From assembly GCA_016271365.2 (NCBI GenBank), contig CM057453.1:1091133001-1091197000 (forward strand): 64,000 bases of DNA, written 5' to 3'. The position numbers were made by a program, and so were the translations under genes. Positions 54,756 to 64,000 of this stretch are shown piece after piece (positions within the stretch are counted from its first letter, which is position 1; each line of letters starts with the position of its first letter). The stretch is from Neoceratodus forsteri. Its lineage: Eukaryota > Chordata > Ceratodontiformes > Ceratodontidae. A model generated the notes under the pieces. It did no database searches and was not told the origin of the DNA. It saw nothing but the letters and a program-made list of their open reading frames with translations.

Positions 54756-56545
54756 TTCATCCTTTCATAGTTCCATTGTAAAAAAATGGTTGCTGCCACT
54801 CCTGTCTTAGTAATCACATTGTGAGAGGTGCAACAGTGTTGGTAAACCATGAAGTGAGAGATCATTTTGAGTGGTGCCTGTTACAGTACAAGTTTTAAGA
54901 GGGAACAAGGAAAGAATAACAGGCACAAGATTTAAAGGGAAAAGTTGTAGTAGTGATGTCACTGCAATTACTACAACAGATTTTCATGAACTTTGCAATG
55001 TCCTACTTTTTATGTAAATTCATATGCAGTTAGCCTCCAGCCATATACTGGCAGTTTAATCTAGAACAAAGGTCTGCAACGTGAGACTCAGGAGCTGCAT
55101 GTGGCCGTTTGCTTGCGTTCATGTGGATCAGCAGCTCCTTACTCCTCAAAGATCCGGCAGTTATGGTTTTCAGCATTATTGCTACTGTGCTCCATAATGA
55201 AGGGCTCTAGAACACTGAATACTGGCATTCTGACAATTTGTCTGAGCAAGACCACCTTTTAAAGGTCATGTACATGAAACATCGCATACACTTTGCTGTG
55301 TATGATGCTGGGACAATTAGAGGCAGTCCAGAACAGTTACATCAAGGAGGCATTTGGCACTGTAGTGTCCCCCCTGTATTTTACTTATAGACCTTGGCCA
55401 GTAGAATATGAGCCAGCAAACTTTCAAAAGTGTGCTGAAGGACTGTTTTATGGCCTAATGGAAAAGATCACTATTTACCAAGTTGGTGACCTGGACTGGT
55501 GCTGAAGCCTGGAACATAGCACATGCAGTGGCAGAGTCAACAAGAATCAACTTTGGATGCCTCTTGTCTCTATACACATGCTTCCTGGTAGCCCAAGGGG
55601 AGGGATCATGTTGGCAGGGTGCAGTGCTAGGCATGTCACCAGATGTCAGCAGAGCTTGTTATTCCTACCATTTGATGCAGAGGCACCAGACATCCCGTTA
55701 GGTGTGTTTATGTAAAGCAGGCTGGGCCTGGTTGAGGGGCATATCCAGCCCCAGTGGTCTGACTAAGATATATGAGCCTCAAGTGTGAGGGACACAGCTG
55801 AAACAAAGGTAGGAAAATGTAGCAGGACTGGCCAATAAGATGAAGTCTTACTATCCACCACACAGGATTATCCAGCCAATGCTTTTGTTATTCTTTCCTG
55901 TCCCTTAACAGAGCATTCTATACACTTCATTGGGATAGCCTAACATCATTTGGGATGCAGCACCACATAAGTTGTCCCAGTATGTGTGGAGAGTGAGGTG
56001 AGGGGGAGAGGAAGACAGCCACAGTTACTTCAGCATGCTGCATAGAGGATGAAGCCTGAGGTTCCTTGGGTGAGACAAGAGAATGCAGAGATAGAAGGAG
56101 GACTGAGTCAAGACATGCAAAGTTAAAAAAAACTGAAAGAAATAGTGTTTTAAAAAGCATGTCCCAAATTCTTAAAATGGCATTGGTACCAGTAAATCAG
56201 CTATACAGCTGAGTTAATGATAAAATGGTACATCCAGCAAAAAGGAAAGAAACAGTATATGAGAACATAACAGTTCTAGAAGACTGGGGTGATTTTGGTT
56301 TCATCAACTGGGACAGGCATGTGTTCCATGTGATTTGCAGGGAAAGTCTTTGCAAGAAATAAAAAGTCTATTTCCAGTTACTTGATTTACACGTCTAGAT
56401 AAAAAAAAAATGCAGACCAGTGATTTACTAAATTATAATTTTATTATGGGCACTCTTCTGACAAAGTATAGCATATTGTGCCTCATGATTATTAACTATA
56501 TTGTGCATTGCTTTTTCTTGACTGTATATAGTTTATATTGTCTCT
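54756..56545. other. Unassigned, with a hAT-type terminus
   Basis: GGTCTGCAACGTGAGACTC and AGGAGCTGCATGTGGC at about 55069-55108 resemble the end of Charlie-type hAT elements. The partner end was not found. ORFs at 55293-55701 are unrecognised. Confidence 0.45.
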
Positions 56546-57284
56546 GTGGGGCTGATTCCAAGTCGAATGTCGCAACTTGCTGGCCTTTGCAAGTTGCGAC
56601 ATTTGCCGCTACACCAGGGCCCTGCACCACATTCCAAGAGCGGCAGGGTCCCGGCACTTGTGACATGCAGGTTATGCCATGCGGAGGATACTGCCTTGGG
56701 CATGTCATAGAAGCCCCGCATGTCACAAGCTGCAGCCCTCAACCGGCAGCCTCCCCTGCCCCGGAACACCATGGCACACACCAGGGGGCATGGGGGAGCA
56801 GGACAGGAGGCACAGGAGTCTGGGTGTGTGTGCCAGAGAATGGATCCCTGGGGGTCCACGACATTCAGGGGGGTGGGGGGCAGGGGTATGCTTGCGGGGC
56901 ATGGGGGTCACATCGGCGCCGGCGCTGCGGCACTGTAGAGTGGGCATCCGACGGACGGCACTGTCAGATGCCCCTTAGAGCAGCTCCAGACTGCTCTAAC
57001 TTAGTTGTGACAGTGCAGCTCCTAGAATCGTGCTAGCGAGTTACAGCAGCCGCCCTCTTAGAATAGGGCACAGTTGCTGCCATAACCCGGCCTTGTGACA
57101 TGTCGCTGCAGGGTGAGGCATAGTGGGTGGCATATCACACAGTTGTCATAGCCCACAGCTGACATGGCACATGGTGCCTCTTGAAATCCGGGCTGGCGTA
57201 CAGCTTGGTGTAAGTCACGAGATACACCAAGGGGTTTGACATATCTCGGCTTATGCTGGTGTACCCAGTCTTAGAATCAGGCAC
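56546..57284. mobile_element. Probable foldback DNA element
   Basis: Its ends read GTGGGGCTGATTCCAAG and the inverse of AGTGCCTGATTCTAAG. A near-terminal hairpin with a perfect 14-base stem, ATGTCGCAACTTGC, spans 56568-56602. The short words CTTAGAAT, CCTAGAAT and TTGAAATCC recur in the right half. GC-rich; no protein. Composition and layout resemble the elements at 39780 and 60458. Confidence 0.5.
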
Positions 57285-57689
57285 TATGTCTTTATCTTTT
57301 GGATACTTAAAAATATATATTTCTAAAAAACATGCACATTCTACATACACAGATTCCAGTAAATTTGAAAGAAAGGTATGTGAGAAAATAAACTGAGCCA
57401 ACAGAACATTGCTTAGACTTCATGGGTTCCTCAGAGCTCTGCATTTGTTTTGTAGCTAGGCAGAAAATTCACAGATGGGGAGGTTACAAAGGATGCAGTT
57501 TTCAAAATGGTCCTATACTTGCTTGCAGGTTTCAAGGAACAAAGCAGAATTTTACAGTATGCTAGCTTAAGCACAGGCTTTTCTTGTACATAAGACCATG
57601 AAAGACCTGTGGAATATGGATTCTTATCTGTGTTTATGATACTAGATCAACTTATTATGTTTCTTTAATTCTTGACGAATCCATAGATA
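57285..57689. other. Unassigned stretch
   Basis: A/T-rich sequence with no recognisable feature apart from the left copy of the target duplication at 57677-57689. Confidence 0.4.
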
Positions 57690-57868
57690 GTCCATAGATA
57701 ATCACCTGAGGAAAACTCCTGTTTGAGTTGAAGCACTGGGTAAGCTTTGCTAGCTCAACAGGACTGCTGTTAGATCCTGTGGTTTGTTATTTTTGGATCT
57801 TTCCTAAATAAATTGCTTTATTTTCACCACAAGGTATCTCGTGTGCCACTTTTGTTCTTTGGACTTCT
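57690..57868 (+). mobile_element. Short Penelope-like insertion with hammerhead-like core
   Basis: GAATCCATAGATA flanks both sides (57677-57689 and 57869-57881), a 13-bp target duplication around 179 bases. Near its start is CTGAGGA (57706-57712), then AACTC, a six-base loop, GAGTT, then GAAG. This is the order CTGANGA, stem II, GAA of a hammerhead ribozyme, with one extra A and the last core base changed. Penelope-like retroelements are known to carry such motifs. AATAAATTGCTTTATTTTC follows. The element is too short to encode protein. Confidence 0.5.
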
Positions 57869-57881
57869 GAATCCATAGATA

Positions 57882-58445
57882 CCAAAGATGCCACACAGCA
57901 CAGCTGGCATTTGTGGTCCATTCTACTGTATGAATGTATTAGGAATTAAGGATGAGTTACTAGCCAGTTACCCTTGCAGCTACAGATTCAGGGCTACAAC
58001 TTTTTTAAGTCTCTCAGAGAAGGTTTGGAGAATGAGAAGCTATTGATGGATAAACATGTTAGTGTCTGCACAGACTGTGCACCCAGCATGACAGTCCAGA
58101 CCAAATGAGACAGAACTTTGGGCCATGCAGAACAGTCTGGTGGGGTACATTAATTTGTACTCTTGCTTACTCTGCTAGCTGAAACTTTTCCACATTTGTA
58201 TAAGATTATAAATGCATTACTGTTGTTGAAAACAATTGATAAGTTACACTTTCAGTGTTTTGCTTTGTGTTGAAGTCCAATTAATTAACATGTATTTTAT
58301 TCAAATAGCATTTTGCGATAATTTTAAGTAACATTAGGAATTACAAAAGACACTTGCTATGCATGCACTCATATGGCTCTCTTGTGATTACACCTGTCAT
58401 GGCAGGTGGACAGGTATATCCCAGTCATGAAAAAGATACATACAC
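57882..58445. other. Unassigned stretch
   Basis: Nothing recognised on either strand. Confidence 0.4.
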
Positions 58446-58685
58446 CTTTCCTAGAGGTTAGAGTAACAAGCTGTGAATGAGCTTGGTACATCCAGCAGAC
58501 CTGGGTTTGATTCCCGTAACCTCCACTTGCATACTGTGTGACCCTGAGCAAGTCACTGAACTGCCCTGTGCTCTGAGGACACACCTGGAAATGATCCATT
58601 GGAAACCATTGTAAATGAGCCCTTGACTGAATGGTGTATCTATTTCTCATGAATAACAATAATGATAATGATAATAAAAACAATT
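58446..58685 (+). mobile_element. CORE/MIR-type SINE
   Basis: An A-box-like CTAGAGGTTAGAGTAACAAG and a B-box GGGTTTGATTCCC (58503-58515) are followed by the CORE sequence ACTGTGTGACCCTGAGCAAG and an A-rich AATGATAATGATAAT tail. The tail received the L1-type insertion that follows. Confidence 0.85.
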
Positions 58686-60274
58686 TTGTAGAGGCCTTTT
58701 ATATACCTCTCAGGCTAAAGGCGGTCTAGCTTTCCCTAACTTACAGGGCTACTGGACTGCGGCCCAAATGCGGGTGGTACTCCTACGGGGCAGCCCTGGC
58801 TTTGATTCCCATTGGAAGAGAATGGATCTGGCAGTTGAGACTGAGCCTCCTCTTCCTGCCATCCTATTTCAAGATGATGCCGGGCTACCGGAGACTTGTT
58901 ACACAGGGACTAGGACTGTCCTGGAGGGATGGAAGAGAGGCATAAACTGAGGTCCCATAAGACATCAATTGTGGAAATATCGATGGTGGGCTTATGACCC
59001 TCTTTTCCAGGCTGCCACCTTAGATTTGTGGTTTAAGCAACGGGCCAAGAAAGGATTTCACTCCCCATATCAGGTTTTATCAGCAGATAATCCTTTTTCT
59101 TTTCAGGCAGCCAGGCAGACATTTGGGCTTCTCCCACAAGACAATCTAAGATTCTACCAGATCAGAGATTATGTCCTCACCCTTCAGAAAACATATGCCC
59201 AACTGCAAGCGGATGTGGTGGACCCCCCTTCCCGTGGCATTTGGTTGTCATGGGGTGAGACAGGAGCCATATCCTTACTGTATCAAAGGTATTTGCTAGC
59301 TCTGTCTCTACCCATTGAAAGACTCAAACTTAAATGGGAAACGGACCTGGGGATCACTCTCCCAGAGAAACAATGGGCTGGAGTGTGGCACACTACATGG
59401 CGGACAACAGGGGCCCCTCTCTGGAGGGAATATGGCTGGAAGGTGAGATCTAGGTACTTCCGAGTTCCTGCACAGGTGGTGCACTATGCACCAACAGCTG
59501 GTTCAAACTGTTGGAGGGGATGTGGGTTCGCACCTGCCTCACAGGCTCAAATTTTTTGGACATGTCAGATACTTAAGGAATACTGGACAGACATAGAACA
59601 TCATCTTAAGGACATTTTCCAGTTTCAGTCCCCACTAGGCCCTGAACATCTGGTTTTGGGTCTTAGACCAAAGGAGATACAGGGAAGAGAGGCAACATAC
59701 CTATGGTCGGTTCTTACAATAGCTGACTTAAAGGCCATTACTAAGAAATGGGCACAGACAGCTCCCCCCCTCATAGCAGACTGGAGGGATATAGTAGACA
59801 GTATTCACTTAATGGAGAGGATTACATTTGGCCTTCGCCAACAAACCCACTTGTACCAAAACAGGTGGACCAGATGGCTCGTGTATAACCCTAACGTGCA
59901 CTTAGATGCTTAGCCAGGCACTATTGGGCCCACTTTCCCTTCTCTCTCCCTCATCAAGAATTCATAAAAAATAAGAAAAGAAACATATTTTTGTATTACT
60001 TTATTCAGTGCACTGAATAGTATGTTAATATTTCCATCGAGTTGTAATAGATAAGAACATTTGCAGTCTTATTTGATAGATCTCTGAGATCTTGTAGTTT
60101 ACTCTAACTAGATCATCCTATGCTTTTATTCAGTAAAAAGCTACCGTGTAGGTACACACTGTGATGTCAACAAGATTTATCTTATGTACCTATGTAACAG
60201 ATGTATGATCTATATGTTTGCACATGATGTATTAAGCCCCTTGGGGCCTACCATAATAAAGGAAGTATAAAAAA
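58686..60274 (+). mobile_element. Tx1/L1-type LINE 3' end in a SINE tail
   Basis: ATAATAAAAACAATT occurs at 58671-58685 and 60275-60289, a 15-bp target duplication. The insert is 5' truncated within ORF2, has a short 3' UTR and ends CCATAATAAAGGAAGTATAA with an A-rich tail. This is the only L1-group LINE in the window. Confidence 0.9.
58714..59913 (+). pseudogene. L1/Tx1 ORF2 C-terminal domain
   Basis: One frame is open from about 58714 to the TAG at 59911, except for a single TGA at 58948-58950. The first part reads GGLAFPNLQGYWTAAQM, the conserved post-RT motif of L1-group proteins. The last 314 codons include CWRGCGF and, 14 residues on, WTC, which match the cysteine-rich motif near the end of L1 ORF2 (the usual histidine is not obvious). 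The RT and endonuclease are lost by truncation. The near-intact frame suggests a relatively young insertion. In intact relatives this region helps bind the RNA template. Confidence 0.88.
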
Positions 60275-60457
60275 ATAATAAAAACAATTACAAATAATAT
60301 TAATACTGTGGAAAAGGTCAATTTTCTAAATAGGTGGTCTCAAATATTCAGAAGATACTAGCAGTAGTATTCCATTAAGGGGAAACAAAACCTTTCCTGA
60401 TATTTTTATTAGATTTACACAAAGTGAACATCAGGAAAGTCAAAACATTCACATTGT

Positions 60458-61918
60458 GGCCCAGATATTCAAAAGAGTTGCGCATGGCACAACACCCTAG
60501 CGCGATATTCAAAAGGGAAAAGTGCGCCGCACAAATCCCGATGCGCCAGAGCGCATCTGTAATGTATGCAGGCACAGGTGGGGGGGCGTGCCCATGATAA
60601 CCTGCACAGCCCGATGTGCAGAGTCATGCACAACCCTACCTGTGCCTGCACAAGTTAAGCCAAAAAAAAGGAACAAGTGATGGCCACCCACAGGTGAGCT
60701 GCCACATTGCAGGGCGCAACACGGCAGCTGCCACCTGTGGGTGGTCACCCGAGTTCCTGCCGCACCTGGCGGTACCCCCATGCCCCATTATGGGCATTCT
60801 CTGGAGCAAATCCCCATCCAGTATCCTGGTGGTCCAGTGACTGATTGCCATCAATCGCTGGCATCCGTAACATACAGACCCCTACCACCCTGGTGGTCTA
60901 GTGTACCCCTCCCACCCCCTACTGGGCCCCACCACACCGCCACCCGCCCGCCGTCCACTGACTGACAGATCGGGGCTGCACGCTTCATTGAGCCACAGCG
61001 TGAGCTACGGGTGTGCAGCTCCATACATATATTAGGTCCAGATATGTGAATGATCTATTCTACATATCTGACTGAGTAGTATGGTATGGGCTGCACACCC
61101 ATTGGCTTCACGCCAGAACCAATAGGGCGCAGCTCCTATCGAAGCGCCGCCCATGGGCGGCAGGCGGGGAGTGCTGCTCACCGGCCGACAGGGGAGCAGG
61201 GCAGTGGGGCTCAGTGGGCGGGTGCGGAGGGGGGTACACTAGACCACCAGGGTGGTAGGGTCTGTTATGTGTTATGGATGCCCACGATCGGGTGGCGATC
61301 GGTCCACTGGACCACCAGGGATATTGGACAGGGGGACTATACTGATGCCCGCGATCGGGCACATAGAGGTCCACTGGACCACCAGGGATATTGGATGGGG
61401 GGGACTATACTGATGCCCGCGATCTGGTACATAGAGGTCCACTGGACCACCAGAGATATTGGACTTTTTTTTATATTACAGGAATGCCCGCGATCGGGCT
61501 GCAGGGGGCGTCGGTCCCCAACGGCTACTGCCTGGCAGGGCACCAGGCGCAAGTCGTCGGGGATCAGCGCACCTGCATGCTAATGGAATGCAAATGGGGC
61601 TGCAATGAGATGAAAGTGGCCCCCTGTGCACCTTGCATAAATTATGGCTCCATTTGCATGTCCCCTTTTAAATATCGCAGGTGCTGTGCATGGCGCAATG
61701 GCACTTGTGCTAGCGCATCTCCATGCTCCACTCTGGCCACTTGCGCTGGCACAGTGCCACTGCGCCATGCACAGTGAGGGTGGCTAGGGTGCGATATTCA
61801 AAGCTGCTGCGCCATAGCGCAGCTCCGTTGAATATCACCCAGGCCACACCCCTGTGCAACAAAGTTGAGCTGCGCCCAGGCTTGCGCTACAGCCTGGCGC
61901 ATTTTGAATATCCGGGCC
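60458..61918. mobile_element. Foldback DNA transposon, Harbinger-like termini
   Basis: Ends are GGCCCAGATATTCAAAAG and the inverse of GGCCCGGATATTCAAAAT. Arms are inverted copies, for example ACCCTGGTGGTCTAGTGTACC near 60887 against GGTACACTAGACCACCAGGGT at 61231, and GGGTGTGCAGCTCCATAC against GTATGGGCTGCACACCC near the centre (about 61050). ATATTCAAA and its inverse recur close to both ends (60505, 61794, 61827). CpG- and GC-rich, unlike the surrounding DNA. No transposase and no clear target duplication. Confidence 0.8.
61225..61490 (+). repeat. ~78-bp tandem expansion inside the foldback element
   Basis: Blocks of GTCCACTGGACCACCAGGGATATTGG and GATGCCCGCGATCGGG repeat three to four times. 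The left arm holds only a single inverted copy, so the right arm expanded after the palindrome formed. Confidence 0.8.
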
Positions 61919-61937
61919 TCTGTATATATTGAGCATA

Positions 61938-62260
61938 TTTTATTTATTGAACTGTTTTACCAGGAAGGCACGCTGAGCAACAAGTTGCTCGTCTTCCGGT
62001 GCGACCTGGGGGGTAGGGGAACATGAGGATACTTTACAGATATTTGGTACACAATATAAATTTATAGTAGATTACATTCAAATAATTTGAGCAGACTACA
62101 GAGGAGTAATGAAATAGCGGAATGCTAACAGTTTTGAACTAGACAGATACCAAGCCAACACTTTTGGACTAGATAGATGCAACAACACAAAATAACATTT
62201 AGGCATACACTAAATGACACATGACTGTGTAGCTAGAAAATGGCTGAAGAGAACTGTTGT
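61938..62260 (-). mobile_element. LINE 3' tail, variant
   Basis: The plus strand has TTTATTGAACTG, TTTTACCAGGAAGGCACGC and CTTCCGGTGCGACCTGGGG, the reverse of a LINE 3' end similar in layout to 29429 and 34868 but diverged. No coding part. Confidence 0.55.
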
Positions 62261-62274
62261 GGTTTGATCTAGGG

Positions 62275-63182
62275 CAGGAGTTCTCAAATAGTGAGGCCAG
62301 CCTCCTTGGGGAGGCCCCACACTGTTCCGGAGAGGCTCAAGCAAGTCTGAAAAAGTACTGCATTTAAATTTTGAGTTTTATATATTTTGTGTGAAGAGAT
62401 GGAGCAAACTGAAAGAGGAAAATAGTAGGTGAATTTTATGTATTTATTTACTAATAGGTGACAAGGGATGGAGACTGAGCCAAGGCTCATTTCAGGTGTA
62501 CCCGTGGAAGGGTAGAGAGTGAATTCATTTCAAAAGGTAACTGCAAAATGATCAAGAAATACACAGTGAACAATAGTGCAAATAATATGAACAATAAACT
62601 AATAATGAGTGGTGGTGATTGATCAATTTGTAGACTGATGGTAGAACAGCCCAAATACAAGGGTTGAGCACAGAAGTGCTAAGAGCAATAGTAGGAAGGA
62701 GCAAAGTAATCCCAGAGAAGTTGCTTAGGAGCAGGGAAGGAGATGGAGAGGCAACGTATGTAGGAAGGTTATTTCATATAGAGAGGAATCAGAGAAAGTA
62801 GTCTGACCCATGAAGGTACTGCAACAAGGGGTAACAATGGTTCAAGAATGAAAATAGCAGACCAAGTAGGCTGGCCTATGGGGGGGGGTCTTACAATAAG
62901 CCGAATAATAATATTTGTTTATTTTATTTATTTGTTATTCAGATAACACCTTTGAGCACAGGAGCTCTTTTTCAAAGGTCCCACATTAGTATAACACAAA
63001 GAACTGAATGTGAGCCAAGTACTCAAAGGGGTTTCAATCAATTTATTCATGGTGTATTGTGCAAAGTACAGTATGTTATTTTTCTTTGGGGAGGCCCAAG
63101 ATTATTTCAGTTTTTGGGGGAGGCTCAAAATGATTTCCATGGATTTAGGGAGGCTCACTGTGACAAAGTCTAAGAACTACTG
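62275..63182. mobile_element. hAT-like element with 8-bp target duplication
   Basis: ATCTAGGG flanks both ends (62267-62274 and 63183-63190). Termini are CAGGAGTTCTCAAATAG and the inverse of CAGTAGTTCTTAGACTTTG, imperfect but of Charlie-type hAT form. GGGAGGCCC/GGCTC words recur near both ends. LINE tails are nested inside. No transposase remains. Confidence 0.85.
62430..63060 (-). mobile_element. LINE tails nested in the hAT-like element
   Basis: Two blocks start with A/T tails on the plus strand: TTTTATGTATTTATTTAC at about 62435, followed by CATTTCAGGTGTACCCG; and TTTATTTTATTTATTTG at about 62918, followed by AGATAACACC. Both resemble reversed LINE 3' ends. Exact boundaries are unclear. 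Confidence 0.45.
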
Positions 63183-63190
63183 ATCTAGGG

Positions 63191-63664
63191 AAGTTAGTGA
63201 GGAGTAAAGACAGGCAGAACAGGTTGGTTAAGGTGTAACGGAAGTGCAAGTTAACTACAAGTGCAGTAGAGATTAGGGGTCAGCCATAGCTAGGGCTACA
63301 TAAGTGGGAGAAGGGAAGGTGAGAGGTAGGTATGTTAGTAGGCAGAGAAGTGGGAGGGTGGAAGGGGATGGAAGGAGAAGGCGAAGGAAGAAACAGGAGG
63401 AGAAAGGTCTGCTGGAGCCTGACCCCTCCAGTAAGCTGAAGACCCTGCCTGCACAAGGCAGGGGTCAAGCAAGACAGGAACGGAGCAGATTGTGGCAACA
63501 AGAGGTAGAGTACAATAGGAGGGAAGCAGGTTGTAGGCAGCTGGGGGAATAGGCTTCAGAAGAACAGACGAGAGGGTGAAGGTGAGAGAGAAGAGAGGCC
63601 GAATCCCAGCCCTTCAGGATGTGGAAAAGTGGAGGGAAGAGTTGGGTTAATGGTGTAAGGATAC
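63191..63664. other. Purine-rich unassigned stretch
   Basis: Rich in GGAAGG and GAGAAG words with one CTGCCTGCACAAGGCAGGG hairpin near 63445. No gene is recognised. Confidence 0.35.
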
Positions 63665-64000
63665 AGCTGGCCCAGTGGAGCTGAGGGTTGAGGTGCTGGA
63701 CACCACACCTCGCATCACGCCATTGACCCTGGGTTCGGGAATGAGCTTGCGACACTGGGGATCGGCCGGGGAAGAGAGGATGGAGCATCTGTAGTACTGT
63801 TCTCCTCTCCTGGGAGGAAGTGGGGACTGTCTCGTTCTAACAGTGGCACCCAGTGGAGACTGGGTGCACTGCAGATGCAGAGACCATGCTGGAAAGGGAA
63901 GCATTGGGCAGCCATCTTCCAGACATGTGCAGGAGCACTCACATAGCAGGCTGGATGGCATTGCATATCCCACATTCAGGGAGGGAACTACTCCTAAGAA
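63665..64000 (+). mobile_element. tRNA-derived SINE, running off the window
   Basis: The head CTGGCCCAGTGGAGCTGAGG and B-box GGGTTCGGGAATG (63731-63743) match the SINE at 53340. A body with ACAGTGGCACCCAGTGGAG follows. The 3' end lies beyond the window. Confidence 0.75.

Noticed and set aside
56410..57036. 208-codon plus-strand frame across the GC-rich element
   Set aside because: It overlaps a foldback transposon, shows no domain, and has equally long frames on the other strand.

Overview
This window looks like repeat-rich nuclear DNA from a non-mammalian vertebrate. It holds several CR1 LINE copies in different states of decay, L2-like LINEs, a Tx1/L1-type LINE tail, tRNA- and CORE-type SINEs, PIF/Harbinger-, Tc1- and hAT-like DNA transposons, an LTR element and Penelope-like tails. 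There are no operons or bacterial gene layouts. The mix fits a large-genome amphibian; a caecilian is my guess, but the sequence alone does not prove it. No complete host gene is visible. The only candidate host exon is a short open stretch with a consensus splice donor near 51.55-51.71 kb.

Layout. 0.4-3.1 kb: a promoter-like segment with a candidate 5' exon, whose sequence recurs downstream as ten ~143-bp tandem units. 3.1-10.7 kb: a Harbinger-like transposon with remnants of a Myb/SANT-type gene, split by an L2-like LINE (8143-10535, 9-bp target duplication). 10.7-13.3 kb: older L2-like LINE DNA split by a CR1. 13.4-18.6 kb: poorly explained sequence. 18.6-23.7 kb: CR1 copies in both orientations plus an inverted Penelope-like tail. 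23.7-26.5 kb: palindromic MITE-like sequence. 26580-31448: an LTR element bounded by 4-bp duplications, with a gag-like ORF and a nested LINE tail. 32.7-37.9 kb: MITE, L2-like LINE and CR1 tail. 38.5-38.9 kb: microsatellite. 39.8-40.8 kb: foldback transposon. 42.0-49.0 kb: a ~76-bp minisatellite next to a ~273-bp satellite, both broken by insertions whose empty sites can be read from neighbouring units. 50-56.5 kb: SINEs, the candidate exon, and an L2-like LINE that has lost its central RT region. 56.5-64 kb: foldback elements, a short Penelope-like insertion with a hammerhead-like motif, a Tx1/L1 LINE inserted in a SINE tail, a hAT-like element with an 8-bp duplication, and LINE tails.

Functionally, everything recognisable belongs to mobile elements: LINEs supply reverse transcriptase, SINEs appear to borrow LINE 3' tails, and short DNA elements depend on transposases not encoded here. 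Most ORFs carry stops or frameshifts. The most useful observations are nested insertions with visible target duplications, which give a relative insertion history. All similarities were judged by eye; percentages, subfamily names and ages would need alignment.
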